This document shows, piece by piece, positions 1 to 8,152 of a stretch of DNA of 22,398 nt (within the stretch, counting starts at the first letter, position 1; the number at the start of each line of letters is the position of its first letter). Source of the stretch: JBIOHJ01 sp044448905. GTDB lineage: Bacteria > Bacteroidota > Bacteroidia > AKYH767-A > OLB10. A program made the position numbers and the translations under genes. The notes under the pieces were generated by a model that made no database searches, was not told the DNA's origin, and was given only the letters and a program-made list of their open reading frames with translations. The stretch covers positions 1-22,398 of the forward strand of contig JBIOHJ010000046.1 in NCBI GenBank assembly GCA_044448905.1. Direction: 5' to 3'.

Positions 1-1
1 A

Positions 2-2989
2 TTCGAAACCATGTGTAATGCAAGCCAGGGGGTTTCGAATATTGCCGCCCCGCAAAACATAAGCTACTCCCAGTCCGGAATGCAATACATGAATTTTAAT
101 TTAGACAGTAATGATGTTACAACTTATTATACCGATAGTATATATATAGGAGTGGCTCCCGATGTAAATTTTACAAACGATTCGGCTTGCGTGGGGCAGC
201 CTGTTGCATTTACCAATCTCACCACCATTTCGCAGGGAAATATTGTAAACCAGTTATGGGATTTTGGAGATACAAATACCGATACTTCACTAAATCCGGT
301 TCATACGTATTCTGCAGCCGTTACGTACACAGTTACATTAACCGTACTTGGTAGTTCTGGTTGTGCCGGTTCATATAGTGTTAACCTTACGGTTCACGAT
401 TTACCCGTAGCCGGTTTTACATTTCCTAATGATCAATGCGCAAATACACCTGTTCCGTTTACTGATATTTCTTCGGCCCCTTCGGGAGAATCTATTATAG
501 GATGGGAATGGAATTTCGGAGATTCAACACCTGTTGAAATTATTCAAAACCCGACTCATGCTTTTGATTCAGTGGGAACATATACTGTACAATTGATTGC
601 TTTTGCAAGTTCAGGATGTGCGGATACTATTACACATACCATTAATATACTAGCCAACCCGGTTGCAGGTTTTACTGTTTCAAATACCTGTGTGGGCGAT
701 TTAACACAGTTTACTAACACTACAGATTCAGCCGGTGCCGGAAATATTAATTACAATTGGAATTTTGGAGATTCATTTACTGATACAAACCCGAACCCTA
801 CGCATACTTATTCAGGCGGTCCGGCAAATTATAATGTACAACTTATTGCTAATGCGGCAAACGGATGTAAAGACACGTTAGAAATTAACATTCATATTAG
901 TTCAAAAGCAAATCCGGGTTTTGTAAACGCACCTGATACAGCATGTATCGGAAACATGATACAGTTTACCGATACCTCGACAATTGCTGCCGGTGATTCC
1001 ATCATAATCCGCAACTGGGATTTTGGAGATTCAACATCCGATACCGGCACGACAGTTACGCATGTATATACAAGTTTCGGAACTTTTACTGTTACCCTAA
1101 CTGTAACTTCTGAAACTGCCTGTGATACTTCCATCTCAAAAACAATTACTGTTCTTGAAAGCCCTACTGCTCAATTTAATTTCGCAAATGTTTGCTTGGG
1201 CTTCCCTATGAGTTTTGCCAATAACTCAATTACACCGGGTGGTTCCACTATTGACAGTATCTTATGGGATTTCGGAGATGGGAATTTCGACACGGGTCAA
1301 TCTGTCCAAAATCTTTATACTGCAGCTGGATTTTATGATGTAATTTTAAGGGTGGTAAATAATTTTGGCTGTTCCGATACCAATTTGCAAGTTGTGCAGG
1401 TGTATGAAAGGCCATTTGCAACATTCAGCACTTCATTAGCATGCTCAGGCGATACAGTACATTTTACTAATGGCAGCTTTATTCAAAACGATACGATCAC
1501 TTCATATCAATGGGACTTCGATGACGGTTCACTCCTGTCTTTCGACCAACATCCCGATCATGTGTACGATTCTTCGGGTACCTACTCTGTTACACTTACT
1601 GTGACTTCATCTCATGGTTGCATAAAAGATACTACCATTGATGTTGTTGTACAACAATCTCCCCAATTTAATTTCAGCGCATCATTAACATGTCTTGGAG
1701 ATAATACTCTTTTTACATATTTACCCCTGCAAAACCCTGATCCCGGTCTTACCTGGTTATGGAGTTTTGGAGATGGTAATTCTTCTCCACAGGTAAACCC
1801 GTCCCATCCTTATAGTTTACCGGGTACGTATACGGTTATACTGACAGTTACAGGCAATAATACTTGCCAGGGAAGTATTTCAAATACTGTAACCATTCAT
1901 GAAAACCCTGTTGCCGGGATTACAGCAAACCAACTTCCCTGTATTGGAAGCAACACTGTTTTTACGGATAACAGTACAATATCTTCTCCTGATTTTATCG
2001 CTCAATGGATATGGAATTTTGGTGATGGATCTCCCCTGGATAATAATCAAAATACGAATCATATTTATACCAATGTCGCTACTGATACAGTAACCCTTAT
2101 TGTAACAAGCAATGCCGGATGTTCTGACACGACAACTAAAATCATAGATGTTCAACCACTCCCTCTTGTAAGTTATACACCTGATCATACTTTTGGCTCT
2201 CCGCCTTTTACGGTTCAATTTGTTAATACAACTACCGGAGCCACTACATACAATTGGACATTCGGGGATGGAAGTAGTTTCTTTGGAATGTCTCCTTCAC
2301 ATACTTACACCGACACGGGATTTTATAACGTTACATTAACCGCAACCAGTGTTTTCGGCTGTACCGATTCAATACTGGGCGATGTAATTGTATTGATACC
2401 ATACCTTGATTTAGGAATAAAAAATATTCACGCCACCGTGCAGAACGATTTGCTGGCTATTTCAGCCGATCTTGCCAACTTCGGAAATATCAGAATTAAT
2501 AATTTCCAAATATCAACACATACTGAAACCGGTAGTATGATTAATGAACAATGGTCTTCAGCCATAGGATTAAAAGCCGGAGAAATCATGACATATAATT
2601 TTATTGCGCGTTATGAAATTGATTCGGCATTCAGCCTGCCCTCATTTTTCTGCGTGGATATTTCAGAAATTAACGGTGGCAAAGATTCTGTTGAAAACAA
2701 CAACCACAAATGCGCGGCCATTGAAACCGTATTTGAACTTTTTGATATTCATCCCAATCCTTCAGGCAGCGAGATTGCTTTTGGAATAAATGTTCCTGAA
2801 GATGGCGAAGTCATCGTAAGTTATTATGATGCATTAGGGCAGATCGTAAAAAAAGAAATGGTAATTCCGGTGACAAAAGGGCATAACGAAATTACAGATT
2901 CTGTGAGGAATTTTGCAAACGGTTTTTATATGTGCATGGTAAAATTCCGTGACCAGGTGCTTTCCAAAAAACTGATGAAGAATAAATAA
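2..2989 (+). CDS. Large PKD-repeat protein with T9SS type A sorting domain (5' partial)
   Basis: This is a secreted surface or adhesin-like protein. The reading frame is open to the left edge, so the true start and signal peptide lie outside the window; the first ATG at position 11 is probably internal. I count nine PKD-type repeats of about 85 residues, each with a W-(D/N/S/T)-F-G-D-like core (one reads WDFDDG) followed by an H-x-Y and a Tyr-x-Val-x-Leu strand. Repeats 1-8 each hold two cysteines, one early (C-x-G or similar) and one late (usually GC), which suggests intradomain disulfides; repeat 9 has lost the early one. A beta-rich linker resembling CARDB domains follows (about residues 800-905). 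The end is a classic T9SS sorting domain, with HPNPS near residue 917, a YDALGQ strand, an FANGFY turn and the basic tail VLSKKLMKNK. By family knowledge such tails direct export by the type IX system and anchoring to the surface. The ligand is unknown. The last codons are duplicated downstream at 8038-8117. Confidence 0.93.
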   Translation, partial: FETMCNASQGVSNIAAPQNISYSQSGMQYMNFNLDSNDVTTYYTDSIYIGVAPDVNFTNDSACVGQPVAFTNLTTISQGNIVNQLWDFGDTNTDTSLNPVHTYSAAVTYTVTLTVLGSSGCAGSYSVNLTVHDLPVAGFTFPNDQCANTPVPFTDISSAPSGESIIGWEWNFGDSTPVEIIQNPTHAFDSVGTYTVQLIAFASSGCADTITHTINILANPVAGFTVSNTCVGDLTQFTNTTDSAGAGNINYNWNFGDSFTDTNPNPTHTYSGGPANYNVQLIANAANGCKDTLEINIHISSKANPGFVNAPDTACIGNMIQFTDTSTIAAGDSIIIRNWDFGDSTSDTGTTVTHVYTSFGTFTVTLTVTSETACDTSISKTITVLESPTAQFNFANVCLGFPMSFANNSITPGGSTIDSILWDFGDGNFDTGQSVQNLYTAAGFYDVILRVVNNFGCSDTNLQVVQVYERPFATFSTSLACSGDTVHFTNGSFIQNDTITSYQWDFDDGSLLSFDQHPDHVYDSSGTYSVTLTVTSSHGCIKDTTIDVVVQQSPQFNFSASLTCLGDNTLFTYLPLQNPDPGLTWLWSFGDGNSSPQVNPSHPYSLPGTYTVILTVTGNNTCQGSISNTVTIHENPVAGITANQLPCIGSNTVFTDNSTISSPDFIAQWIWNFGDGSPLDNNQNTNHIYTNVATDTVTLIVTSNAGCSDTTTKIIDVQPLPLVSYTPDHTFGSPPFTVQFVNTTTGATTYNWTFGDGSSFFGMSPSHTYTDTGFYNVTLTATSVFGCTDSILGDVIVLIPYLDLGIKNIHATVQNDLLAISADLANFGNIRINNFQISTHTETGSMINEQWSSAIGLKAGEIMTYNFIARYEIDSAFSLPSFFCVDISEINGGKDSVENNNHKCAAIETVFELFDIHPNPSGSEIAFGINVPEDGEVIVSYYDALGQIVKKEMVIPVTKGHNEITDSVRNFANGFYMCMVKFRDQVLSKKLMKNK

Positions 2990-3090
2990 CCGGTTCCATT
3001 TTATCGGGAAATTATTTTTTTGTTTCTTTGTTTTTCAACCGTTGCTGTTTTATTTTCCGGAATATAATCCGTTGTAAACTTTAACCCTCA
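2912..3090 (+). repeat. Direct repeat copy A: T9SS tail codons plus intergenic leader
   Basis: This segment comprises the last 26 codons of the PKD gene and nearly the whole gap before the first epimerase gene. It aligns with 8038-8215 over its length with few indels. The core at 3015-3050 is identical to 8141-8176 for 36 bases without interruption. A shorter block, ATATAATCCGTT, is also shared further down. The copy ends 4 bases before the ATG at 3095. Confidence 0.88.
3027..3058 (+). promoter_or_regulatory. Putative promoter of the five-gene glycan operon
   Basis: A TTTG (3027-3030) is followed after 20 bases by TATTTTCC (3051-3058), a partial match to the Bacteroidota pattern TTTG-N19-TAnnTTTG. 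The same elements, spaced by 19 bases, recur in repeat copy B ahead of the second operon. Conservation at both operons supports a regulatory role, but the -7 match is imperfect. A TATAAT at 3063-3068, also conserved, is an alternative -10. Confidence 0.35.
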
Positions 3091-3094
3091 AGAA

Positions 3095-4165
3095 ATGGGC
3101 AAATCAGTACTTATTACAGGCGGAGCCGGGTTTGTTGGTTCTAATTTATGCATCCGGTTTAAAAAACAACACCCCGATTTTGAAATTTTTGCTTTTGATA
3201 ATTTAAAAAGGCGCGGGTCCGAATTAAATTTATTGAGGTTGAAAGAAAGTAATATTAATTTTATTCATGGCGATATACGAAACAGGGAAGACCTCAGCAT
3301 GTTTGAAGATATTGATCTAATTATTGATGCCTGTGCCGATCCTTCTGTGCTTTCAGGAATAAACTCCCCGGTTTACCCCCTTATGAATGTTAATCTTATG
3401 GGAACCGTAAATTGCCTTGAACTTGCCTGTAAAAATAATGCAGCTTTTATTTTTCTATCTACAAGCCGGGTATATCCGTATAAAACTTTAGACAGTTGTG
3501 AATTCACTGAAACAGATACACGTTATGCCTGGAATAATAAGCAGCATATAGCCGGAATAAGTGCTAAAGGTGTAACTGAAATTTTTCCGCTTGCCGGGAG
3601 CCGATCTTTCTATGGCGCAGGTAAATTAGCCTCTGAACTGATTATTGAAGAATATAATGAGTACAGGAAATTGAAAACAATAATTAATCGTTGTGGAATA
3701 ATCAGCGGTCCATGGCAAATGGCAAAAAGCGATCAGGGCGTACTGGCGCTTTGGGTTGCCAGGCACTATTTCAAAAACTCTTTAAATTATATTGGTTATG
3801 GAGGAACCGGAAAACAAACACGTGATGTATTGCATATAGAAGATTTATTTGATTTGCTGAATTACCAGGTAGAGCATCTGGGTGAATTGAACGGACAAAC
3901 CTTTAATGCCGGAGGAGGAAACGAAGTAAGTTTTTCATTATTGGAACTTACCCAGTTATGTGAAGGAGTTACAGGTAATAAAATAAAAATTTCAAAAATT
4001 GAAGAAAAACGTGATGCCGATATTCGAATTTACATAACCGATAATTCAAAAATAAATAAAGCAACAGGCTGGAAACCCGCATGCAATATGGAAAAAATAG
4101 TCAGCGATACTTTTCACTGGCTTCATGAAAACGAGAAAAGTTTAAAGCAAATATTAATTGATTAA
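3095..4165 (+). CDS. NAD-dependent sugar-nucleotide epimerase, CDP-paratose/tyvelose 2-epimerase-like
   Basis: This is an extended SDR-family enzyme of 356 residues, the usual size for the family. A Rossmann fold opens the protein with GGAGFVG (residues 9-15), followed by an acidic strand end FDNL and the HGDIR region that contacts NAD. The catalytic pair Y173-x3-K177 is intact in SFYGAGK, preceded by LSTSRVY. Features shared with RfbE-type CDP-tyvelose 2-epimerases are the DN-L-x-R-x-G stretch, SDQG, KQTRDVLH and a closing GWKP. The likely role is epimerising or otherwise remodelling an NDP-sugar for a surface glycan; the exact substrate cannot be read from the sequence. It is the first gene of an operon, with the next gene starting 8 bases after its stop. 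The ATG is preceded by AAGAA only, so there is no real Shine-Dalgarno. Confidence 0.88.
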   Translation: MGKSVLITGGAGFVGSNLCIRFKKQHPDFEIFAFDNLKRRGSELNLLRLKESNINFIHGDIRNREDLSMFEDIDLIIDACADPSVLSGINSPVYPLMNVNLMGTVNCLELACKNNAAFIFLSTSRVYPYKTLDSCEFTETDTRYAWNNKQHIAGISAKGVTEIFPLAGSRSFYGAGKLASELIIEEYNEYRKLKTIINRCGIISGPWQMAKSDQGVLALWVARHYFKNSLNYIGYGGTGKQTRDVLHIEDLFDLLNYQVEHLGELNGQTFNAGGGNEVSFSLLELTQLCEGVTGNKIKISKIEEKRDADIRIYITDNSKINKATGWKPACNMEKIVSDTFHWLHENEKSLKQILID

Positions 4166-4173
4166 TTTTTGTT

Positions 4174-5235
4174 ATGAAAATAGCCTTAATCACAGGTTCA
4201 AGCGGACTGATTGGCGGAGAATCAGTGGAGTTTTTTACCAATAAGTTCGATATCATAATTGGTGTAGATAATAATATGCGCTCTTATTTTTTTGGACCGG
4301 ATGGTTCTACCGAATGGAATAAAAACCGGCTACTACAAAAAATTTCAAACCTCGATCATAACGATATTGATATCCGTGATTATGCTATCCTCGAAAAAAT
4401 ATTTACAAAATATGGCAGCGATATAAAACTTATTATTCATGCAGCAGCACAACCGAGCCACGATTGGGCAGCCAAAGAGCCTCTTACCGATTTCGGTGTA
4501 AATGCTACCGGAACGTTGAACCTGCTCGAACTGTGCAGGAAATATTGTTCAAACGCTGTTTTTATATTCACTTCCACCAATAAAGTATATGGTGACAATC
4601 CCAATTTTCTCCCCCTGACAGAGCTTGAAGACCGATGGGAAATAGATGAAAAGCATCCATATTTTGAAAATGGCATTGATGAAAACATGAGCCTTGACCA
4701 TACCAAACATTCTGTATTTGGTGCTTCTAAAGTAGCAGCCGATGTGATGGTTCAGGAATATGGAAAATACTTCGGAATTAAAACCGGAATTTTTCGCGGA
4801 GGGTGTCTCACCGGACCTAATCATTCTGGGGCACAACTGCATGGTTTTCTCGCTTACCTGATGAAGTGCGCTATCACAGGTGAACATTATACTGTTTTCG
4901 GGTATAAAGGAAAACAAGTGCGTGATAATATACACAGCTTTGACCTGGTGAATATGTTCTGGCATTTTTATCAAAATCCTAAAGAAGGAGAAGCATATAA
5001 TGCAGGCGGAGGTCGTTTTGCTAACTGTTCCATGAAAGAGGCCATAGCCTTGTGCGAAAAAATAACCGGGAACAAAATAAATTACAGTTATTCAGAAACC
5101 AATCGCATTGGCGACCATATCTGGTATATCAGCGATGTGAGTAAGTTTAAAAAACATTACACCGGATGGGATTTCAAATATGATTTGCAATCAACATTGG
5201 TTCAGATTTTTGAAGGAATAGTTTCAAGAAAATAG
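4174..5235 (+). CDS. NAD-dependent epimerase/dehydratase paralogue with Phe in place of the catalytic Tyr
   Basis: This is a second extended SDR protein of 353 residues, related to the preceding gene and to CDP-paratose 2-epimerases. The nucleotide-binding motif is GSSGLIG (residues 8-14), with HAAAQPSHDW and TSTNKVYGD matching the active-site strands. At the position of the usual YxxxK motif it reads VFGASK, so F182 replaces the catalytic tyrosine while K186 remains (codon TTT at 4717-4719). From memory, a subfamily with this Phe exists in other genomes' glycan loci, which would make it a conserved variant and not a mutation; I cannot verify this here. Downstream motifs GGCLTGPNHSG and KQVRDNIHS are typical of the family. 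It may use a different acid/base, act only as a binding subunit of the neighbouring epimerase, or catalyse a step not needing Tyr. It lies 8 bases after the first epimerase and 5 bases before the methyltransferase. Confidence 0.85.
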   Translation: MKIALITGSSGLIGGESVEFFTNKFDIIIGVDNNMRSYFFGPDGSTEWNKNRLLQKISNLDHNDIDIRDYAILEKIFTKYGSDIKLIIHAAAQPSHDWAAKEPLTDFGVNATGTLNLLELCRKYCSNAVFIFTSTNKVYGDNPNFLPLTELEDRWEIDEKHPYFENGIDENMSLDHTKHSVFGASKVAADVMVQEYGKYFGIKTGIFRGGCLTGPNHSGAQLHGFLAYLMKCAITGEHYTVFGYKGKQVRDNIHSFDLVNMFWHFYQNPKEGEAYNAGGGRFANCSMKEAIALCEKITGNKINYSYSETNRIGDHIWYISDVSKFKKHYTGWDFKYDLQSTLVQIFEGIVSRK

Positions 5236-5240
5236 ATAAA

Positions 5241-5888
5241 ATGAACTTCGACAGAATATATGAATATCGGTTTCGGGGAATTGATTTGAAGAAAAAACAA
5301 ATTATCTGGAAAGAGATTTCAGATTTTTTATACCACAAGCTGAATAAACCTGAAAAAGTTCTTGACCCTGCCGGGGGAATGTGTGAATTTATTAATTCCT
5401 TTCCCGCGAAAGAGAAATGGGCGATTGATTTGAATGAACCGTTTCTGCAGAAGCACGCTGACAAATCGGTAAAAAAAATTATCGGCAACAGCCTTGAAGT
5501 TGACATCCCGGAAAATTATTTTGAATTGATTTTTGTTTCTAATTTCCTTGAGCATTTAAACTCACAGCAGGAAGTGGCTTTTTTTCTGAAGCGCATGCGC
5601 CAGAAACTTTGTAAAGGAGGAAAGATTGTGGTAATGGGGCCCAACTTCAAGTATACCGCGAAAAATTATTTTGATTTTGCGGACCACACCGTAATGCTGA
5701 CAGAGCTTGGCCTTGCTGAACACCTTTACGGGGCAGGGTTTAACGTTTCTGAAATTATTCCCCGGTTTCTTCCGCTATCGTTCAGGGGTAAATTACCAGC
5801 TAATAAGTTCCTGGCAAGAACATACTTATCAATACCGCTTCTTTGGTCTGTTTTTGGAAAACAATTTTTAGTTATAGCCGAGAAATGA
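5241..5888 (+). CDS. Class I SAM-dependent methyltransferase
   Basis: This is a soluble 215-residue protein. The SAM-binding loop is a variant, VLDPAGGMCEF (about residues 40-50), in place of the common D-x-G-x-G-x-G. It is followed by an acidic second strand (WAIDLN), and then by FELIFVSNFLEHL, which matches the post-motif II helix start common in sugar and lipid methyltransferases of the Methyltransf_11 type. GGKIVVMGPNFKYT is the motif III region. Its place between sugar-nucleotide epimerases and glycosyltransferases suggests it methylates a sugar (O-, N- or C-) of the same glycan, but this is inference. The ATG follows the upstream stop by 5 bases. Its TGA overlaps the next ATG (ATGA), so translation is probably coupled. 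Confidence 0.82.
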   Translation: MNFDRIYEYRFRGIDLKKKQIIWKEISDFLYHKLNKPEKVLDPAGGMCEFINSFPAKEKWAIDLNEPFLQKHADKSVKKIIGNSLEVDIPENYFELIFVSNFLEHLNSQQEVAFFLKRMRQKLCKGGKIVVMGPNFKYTAKNYFDFADHTVMLTELGLAEHLYGAGFNVSEIIPRFLPLSFRGKLPANKFLARTYLSIPLLWSVFGKQFLVIAEK

Positions 5889-6625
5889 AACTTTCAGTTG
5901 TAATTCCGGCACATAATGAAGAGGGCTCTATCACAGAAACCATAAAACTGTTGAATGACAAGTTGCTCGAAAACAACATCTCCCATGAAATAGTGGTAAT
6001 TAATGATAATTCATCAGACAGGACAGAGGAGGTAGTAAAAAAATTAACTGGTACAATGGCCGGGCTTGTTTATTACAATAATTCACCTCCCAATGGATTT
6101 GGTTATGCTGTCCGTTTTGGCCTTGAAAAATTTACCGGAGATTGTGTAGCAATTATGATGGCGGATTTATCCGATTCTCCGGATGACCTTGTGAAATTTT
6201 ACCAAACAATGGTTAAAGGAAATTACGATTGTGTTTTTGGAAGCCGTTTTATAAAAGGGAGCAAAGTGATTGATTACCCGGCTGTGAAAAAAATAATAAA
6301 CCGGATTGCGAATTTTATTGTGCGGATTGCGATAGGAATAAAATATAATGATACTACCAATGCTTTCAAGCTTTATAAAAAAGAAACAATTAATGGATTA
6401 AAACCATTTTTAGCTCCTCACTTTAATCTCACGCTCGAACTGCCGCTGAAAGCTATCGTCAGAGGTTATTCCTATACTGTTTTGCCCAATTCGTGGCAAA
6501 ACCGCAAAAACGGAGAGTCGAAGCTTAAAATTAAAGAAATGGGAAGCCGTTATTTTTTTATTTTTCTGTACTGCCTCATTGAAAAACATTTTTCTAAAGG
6601 CGATTATAAAAAAACTGAATTTTGA
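5885..6625 (+). CDS. GT2 glycosyltransferase, dolichyl/polyprenyl-phosphate sugar synthase-like
   Basis: I place the start at 5885 because the family signature begins at once (KLSVVIPAHNEE) and this ATG overlaps the upstream stop as ATGA; an in-frame ATG at 5843 would add 14 unrelated residues inside the methyltransferase. The protein is 247 residues and lacks the C-terminal membrane pair found in longer homologues, as in short DPM1-type synthases. Visible motifs are the N-terminal VVIPAHNEE, then INDNSSDRT, the metal-site region ADLSDSP (DPM1 has DADLQ-x-PP), FGSRF, and NRKNGESKLK, matching the R-x-x-G-x-SKL motif of DPM1. Predicted role: transfer of a sugar from a nucleotide to undecaprenyl (polyprenyl) phosphate on the cytosolic face of the inner membrane. 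The next gene encodes a GT-C-like protein that could use this lipid-linked sugar. Confidence 0.88.
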   Translation: MKLSVVIPAHNEEGSITETIKLLNDKLLENNISHEIVVINDNSSDRTEEVVKKLTGTMAGLVYYNNSPPNGFGYAVRFGLEKFTGDCVAIMMADLSDSPDDLVKFYQTMVKGNYDCVFGSRFIKGSKVIDYPAVKKIINRIANFIVRIAIGIKYNDTTNAFKLYKKETINGLKPFLAPHFNLTLELPLKAIVRGYSYTVLPNSWQNRKNGESKLKIKEMGSRYFFIFLYCLIEKHFSKGDYKKTEF

Positions 6626-8034
6626 AACCAATATCCGGAAAAGTTATTGCCGTTGCTGAAAATTTACATAATTCGGCAACTTTATTTTTAAGCAGGTATC
6701 ATAATGTTCCTCTGTTAATTATTACCATTTTTTGCTTTTTATTCTGGAAAGGAAATAATTATTTTTTTTACAATGACGAATGGATTTATTTATACCGCCT
6801 TCAGGATTTTGATATTAGGTATGTGTTTACACCGCACGGCTCGCATTTTATACCATTATCTAAATTGTTTTTCTTTTTGCAGATGCGGCTGTTTGGGTTA
6901 CATTTTAACTGGTACCATTATTTAACACTTGTCGAATGGTCGGTTGCCTGTTTTTTATTTTACCGTTTTATATCGGGCGAAATTTTTAGCTTGCCTGTAT
7001 CGCTGTTGCTTTCAATTTTCATTGCTGTTCATCCTTCCGTATTCACCAATGTGCTGCTTAACTTCGAGTCGTTCGGCAATGTTCAGATTTTGTTTCTGTT
7101 GGCAACATTACTTTCATTATCAAAATATTTTAAAAGTAAAAATATTTTATTCCTGTTTTTGAGCATGGTTTTTCTGATTATCCAAAACTACGTTTGGGCT
7201 AACGGAGTTTTTTACCCGCTGGTTTGCATCCTGATGGTATATTTTTATTTGCCAAATGCTGACACAAATAAAAAAATCGTTTTAACGCTTTTCGGGTTAC
7301 TGATGTTCATATTCATTGCTTCACCCTTTCTATCAGTGCATTTCATCAAAGACCCCCGGAATTATTCCCCCGAATTGAGTCTTGTCGAAAGATTATCAAA
7401 CAATTTCGGACTATTTTTAGCCTATTTCTTTAAGATCACTTCTCTTCACCTCAGCAGGTTAATTTTTTTAGCGAAGCAGGAATTTTTATTTAAGTGTATA
7501 GCTAATATTCTATTTTACGGATTAATGGCTGCAGCAATTTACTTTTCAAATCGTACACAACGAAAAAAAATAATTGTTGCCTTTACCTTGTATTTTGCTT
7601 CAATAGTAACCATTGCACTTGGCAGGTTTGATAAATACATTGCCTGGCATTATTTCGGCTTTACGTGCATTCCGCTCACCTGTTTAATCGCGCTGTGCAT
7701 ATATATGGTCTATGTGCAAAGATTAAAACATGTCAGGCTTATACCCATAGTTTTAGTTTTATACATGGTTTTATCTATTGCCATCTCATACTCTCCTGAC
7801 CGTAAAAAAGTTAATAAAATAAGAAATGAATACAGCTTAAATTACCTGGATTTCCAGGAATGCATCGAAGGAAAAAAAACCGAATATACACCGCCTTTCG
7901 ATCCCTTATTTTATGGCAGCAATATCGATAAGATATATTTTAAATCGTATGTTTTGACGGACACGGCAGGTTTTACCAATTTTACATTGGCTAAAGAAGC
8001 TATTTATGATTGCAAAAACAAAGCGATCTTTTAG
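6622..8034 (+). CDS. Polytopic membrane protein, GT-C-type glycosyltransferase-like
   Basis: This is a 470-residue, strongly hydrophobic protein with roughly ten predicted membrane spans. The only start that keeps the first span is TTG at 6622, which overlaps the TGA of the preceding gene (TTGA); no in-frame ATG occurs until about residue 87. After the first span comes FFYNDEWIYLYRL (about residues 47-59). An Asp-Glu pair in the first periplasmic loop is the hallmark of GT-C enzymes that use polyprenyl-phosphate sugars (PMT, ArnT and related families). The short C-terminal part after the last span (from about residue 395) is hydrophilic. Likely role: transfer of the lipid-linked sugar made by the upstream GT2 enzyme onto a lipid or protein acceptor outside the inner membrane. 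The stop TAG lies only 3 bases before repeat copy B begins, so the gene's end coincides with a recombination seam. Sequence divergence makes the exact family uncertain. Confidence 0.75.
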   Translation: MKPISGKVIAVAENLHNSATLFLSRYHNVPLLIITIFCFLFWKGNNYFFYNDEWIYLYRLQDFDIRYVFTPHGSHFIPLSKLFFFLQMRLFGLHFNWYHYLTLVEWSVACFLFYRFISGEIFSLPVSLLLSIFIAVHPSVFTNVLLNFESFGNVQILFLLATLLSLSKYFKSKNILFLFLSMVFLIIQNYVWANGVFYPLVCILMVYFYLPNADTNKKIVLTLFGLLMFIFIASPFLSVHFIKDPRNYSPELSLVERLSNNFGLFLAYFFKITSLHLSRLIFLAKQEFLFKCIANILFYGLMAAAIYFSNRTQRKKIIVAFTLYFASIVTIALGRFDKYIAWHYFGFTCIPLTCLIALCIYMVYVQRLKHVRLIPIVLVLYMVLSIAISYSPDRKKVNKIRNEYSLNYLDFQECIEGKKTEYTPPFDPLFYGSNIDKIYFKSYVLTDTAGFTNFTLAKEAIYDCKNKAIF

Positions 8035-8037
8035 GTA

Positions 8038-8117
8038 TTTGCTAAAACCGCTTTCTGAAAGCTGCAGTAAAATTAAATGACCGGGTACTTTCAAAAAAGC
8101 TGATTAAAAATAAATAA
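8038..8117 (+). pseudogene. Relic of a T9SS sorting-domain C-terminus
   Basis: After the GT-C stop, codons 8064-8117 read AVKLNDRVLSKKLIKNK then TAA. This matches the PKD protein's end MVKFRDQVLSKKLMKNK at 12 of 17 positions, and both end at a stop at the same place relative to the shared leader. Just upstream, TTTGCTAA at 8038 matches the Phe-Ala-Asn codons of copy A, but it is two bases out of frame with the tail, and no upstream coding region remains. It is therefore the frameshifted, truncated tail of a paralogous secreted-protein gene. It cannot be expressed as a protein by itself. Confidence 0.85.
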
Positions 8118-8152
8118 GTCGGGATGCTTAAAGGAAATTTTTTTTTTGTTTC

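Noticed and set aside
1880..2218. 112-codon open frame on the minus strand inside the PKD gene
   Set aside because: It lies fully opposite a strong coding frame, has no recognisable domain, and its composition mirrors the PKD repeats. It is a shadow frame, as are the other antisense frames inside ftsI, murE and pseB.
3063..3068. TATAAT with TTGCTG 15 bases upstream, conserved in both repeat copies, as a sigma-70 promoter of E. coli type
   Set aside because: The spacer is short, and primary sigma factors of Bacteroidota do not use this pattern. It is kept only as an alternative to the TTTG/TAnnTTTG reading.
5843..5884. Longer start for the GT2 gene
   Set aside because: The added residues (MVCFWKTIFSYSRE) come from inside the methyltransferase gene and lack family similarity, while the ATGA overlap at 5885 fits operon coupling.
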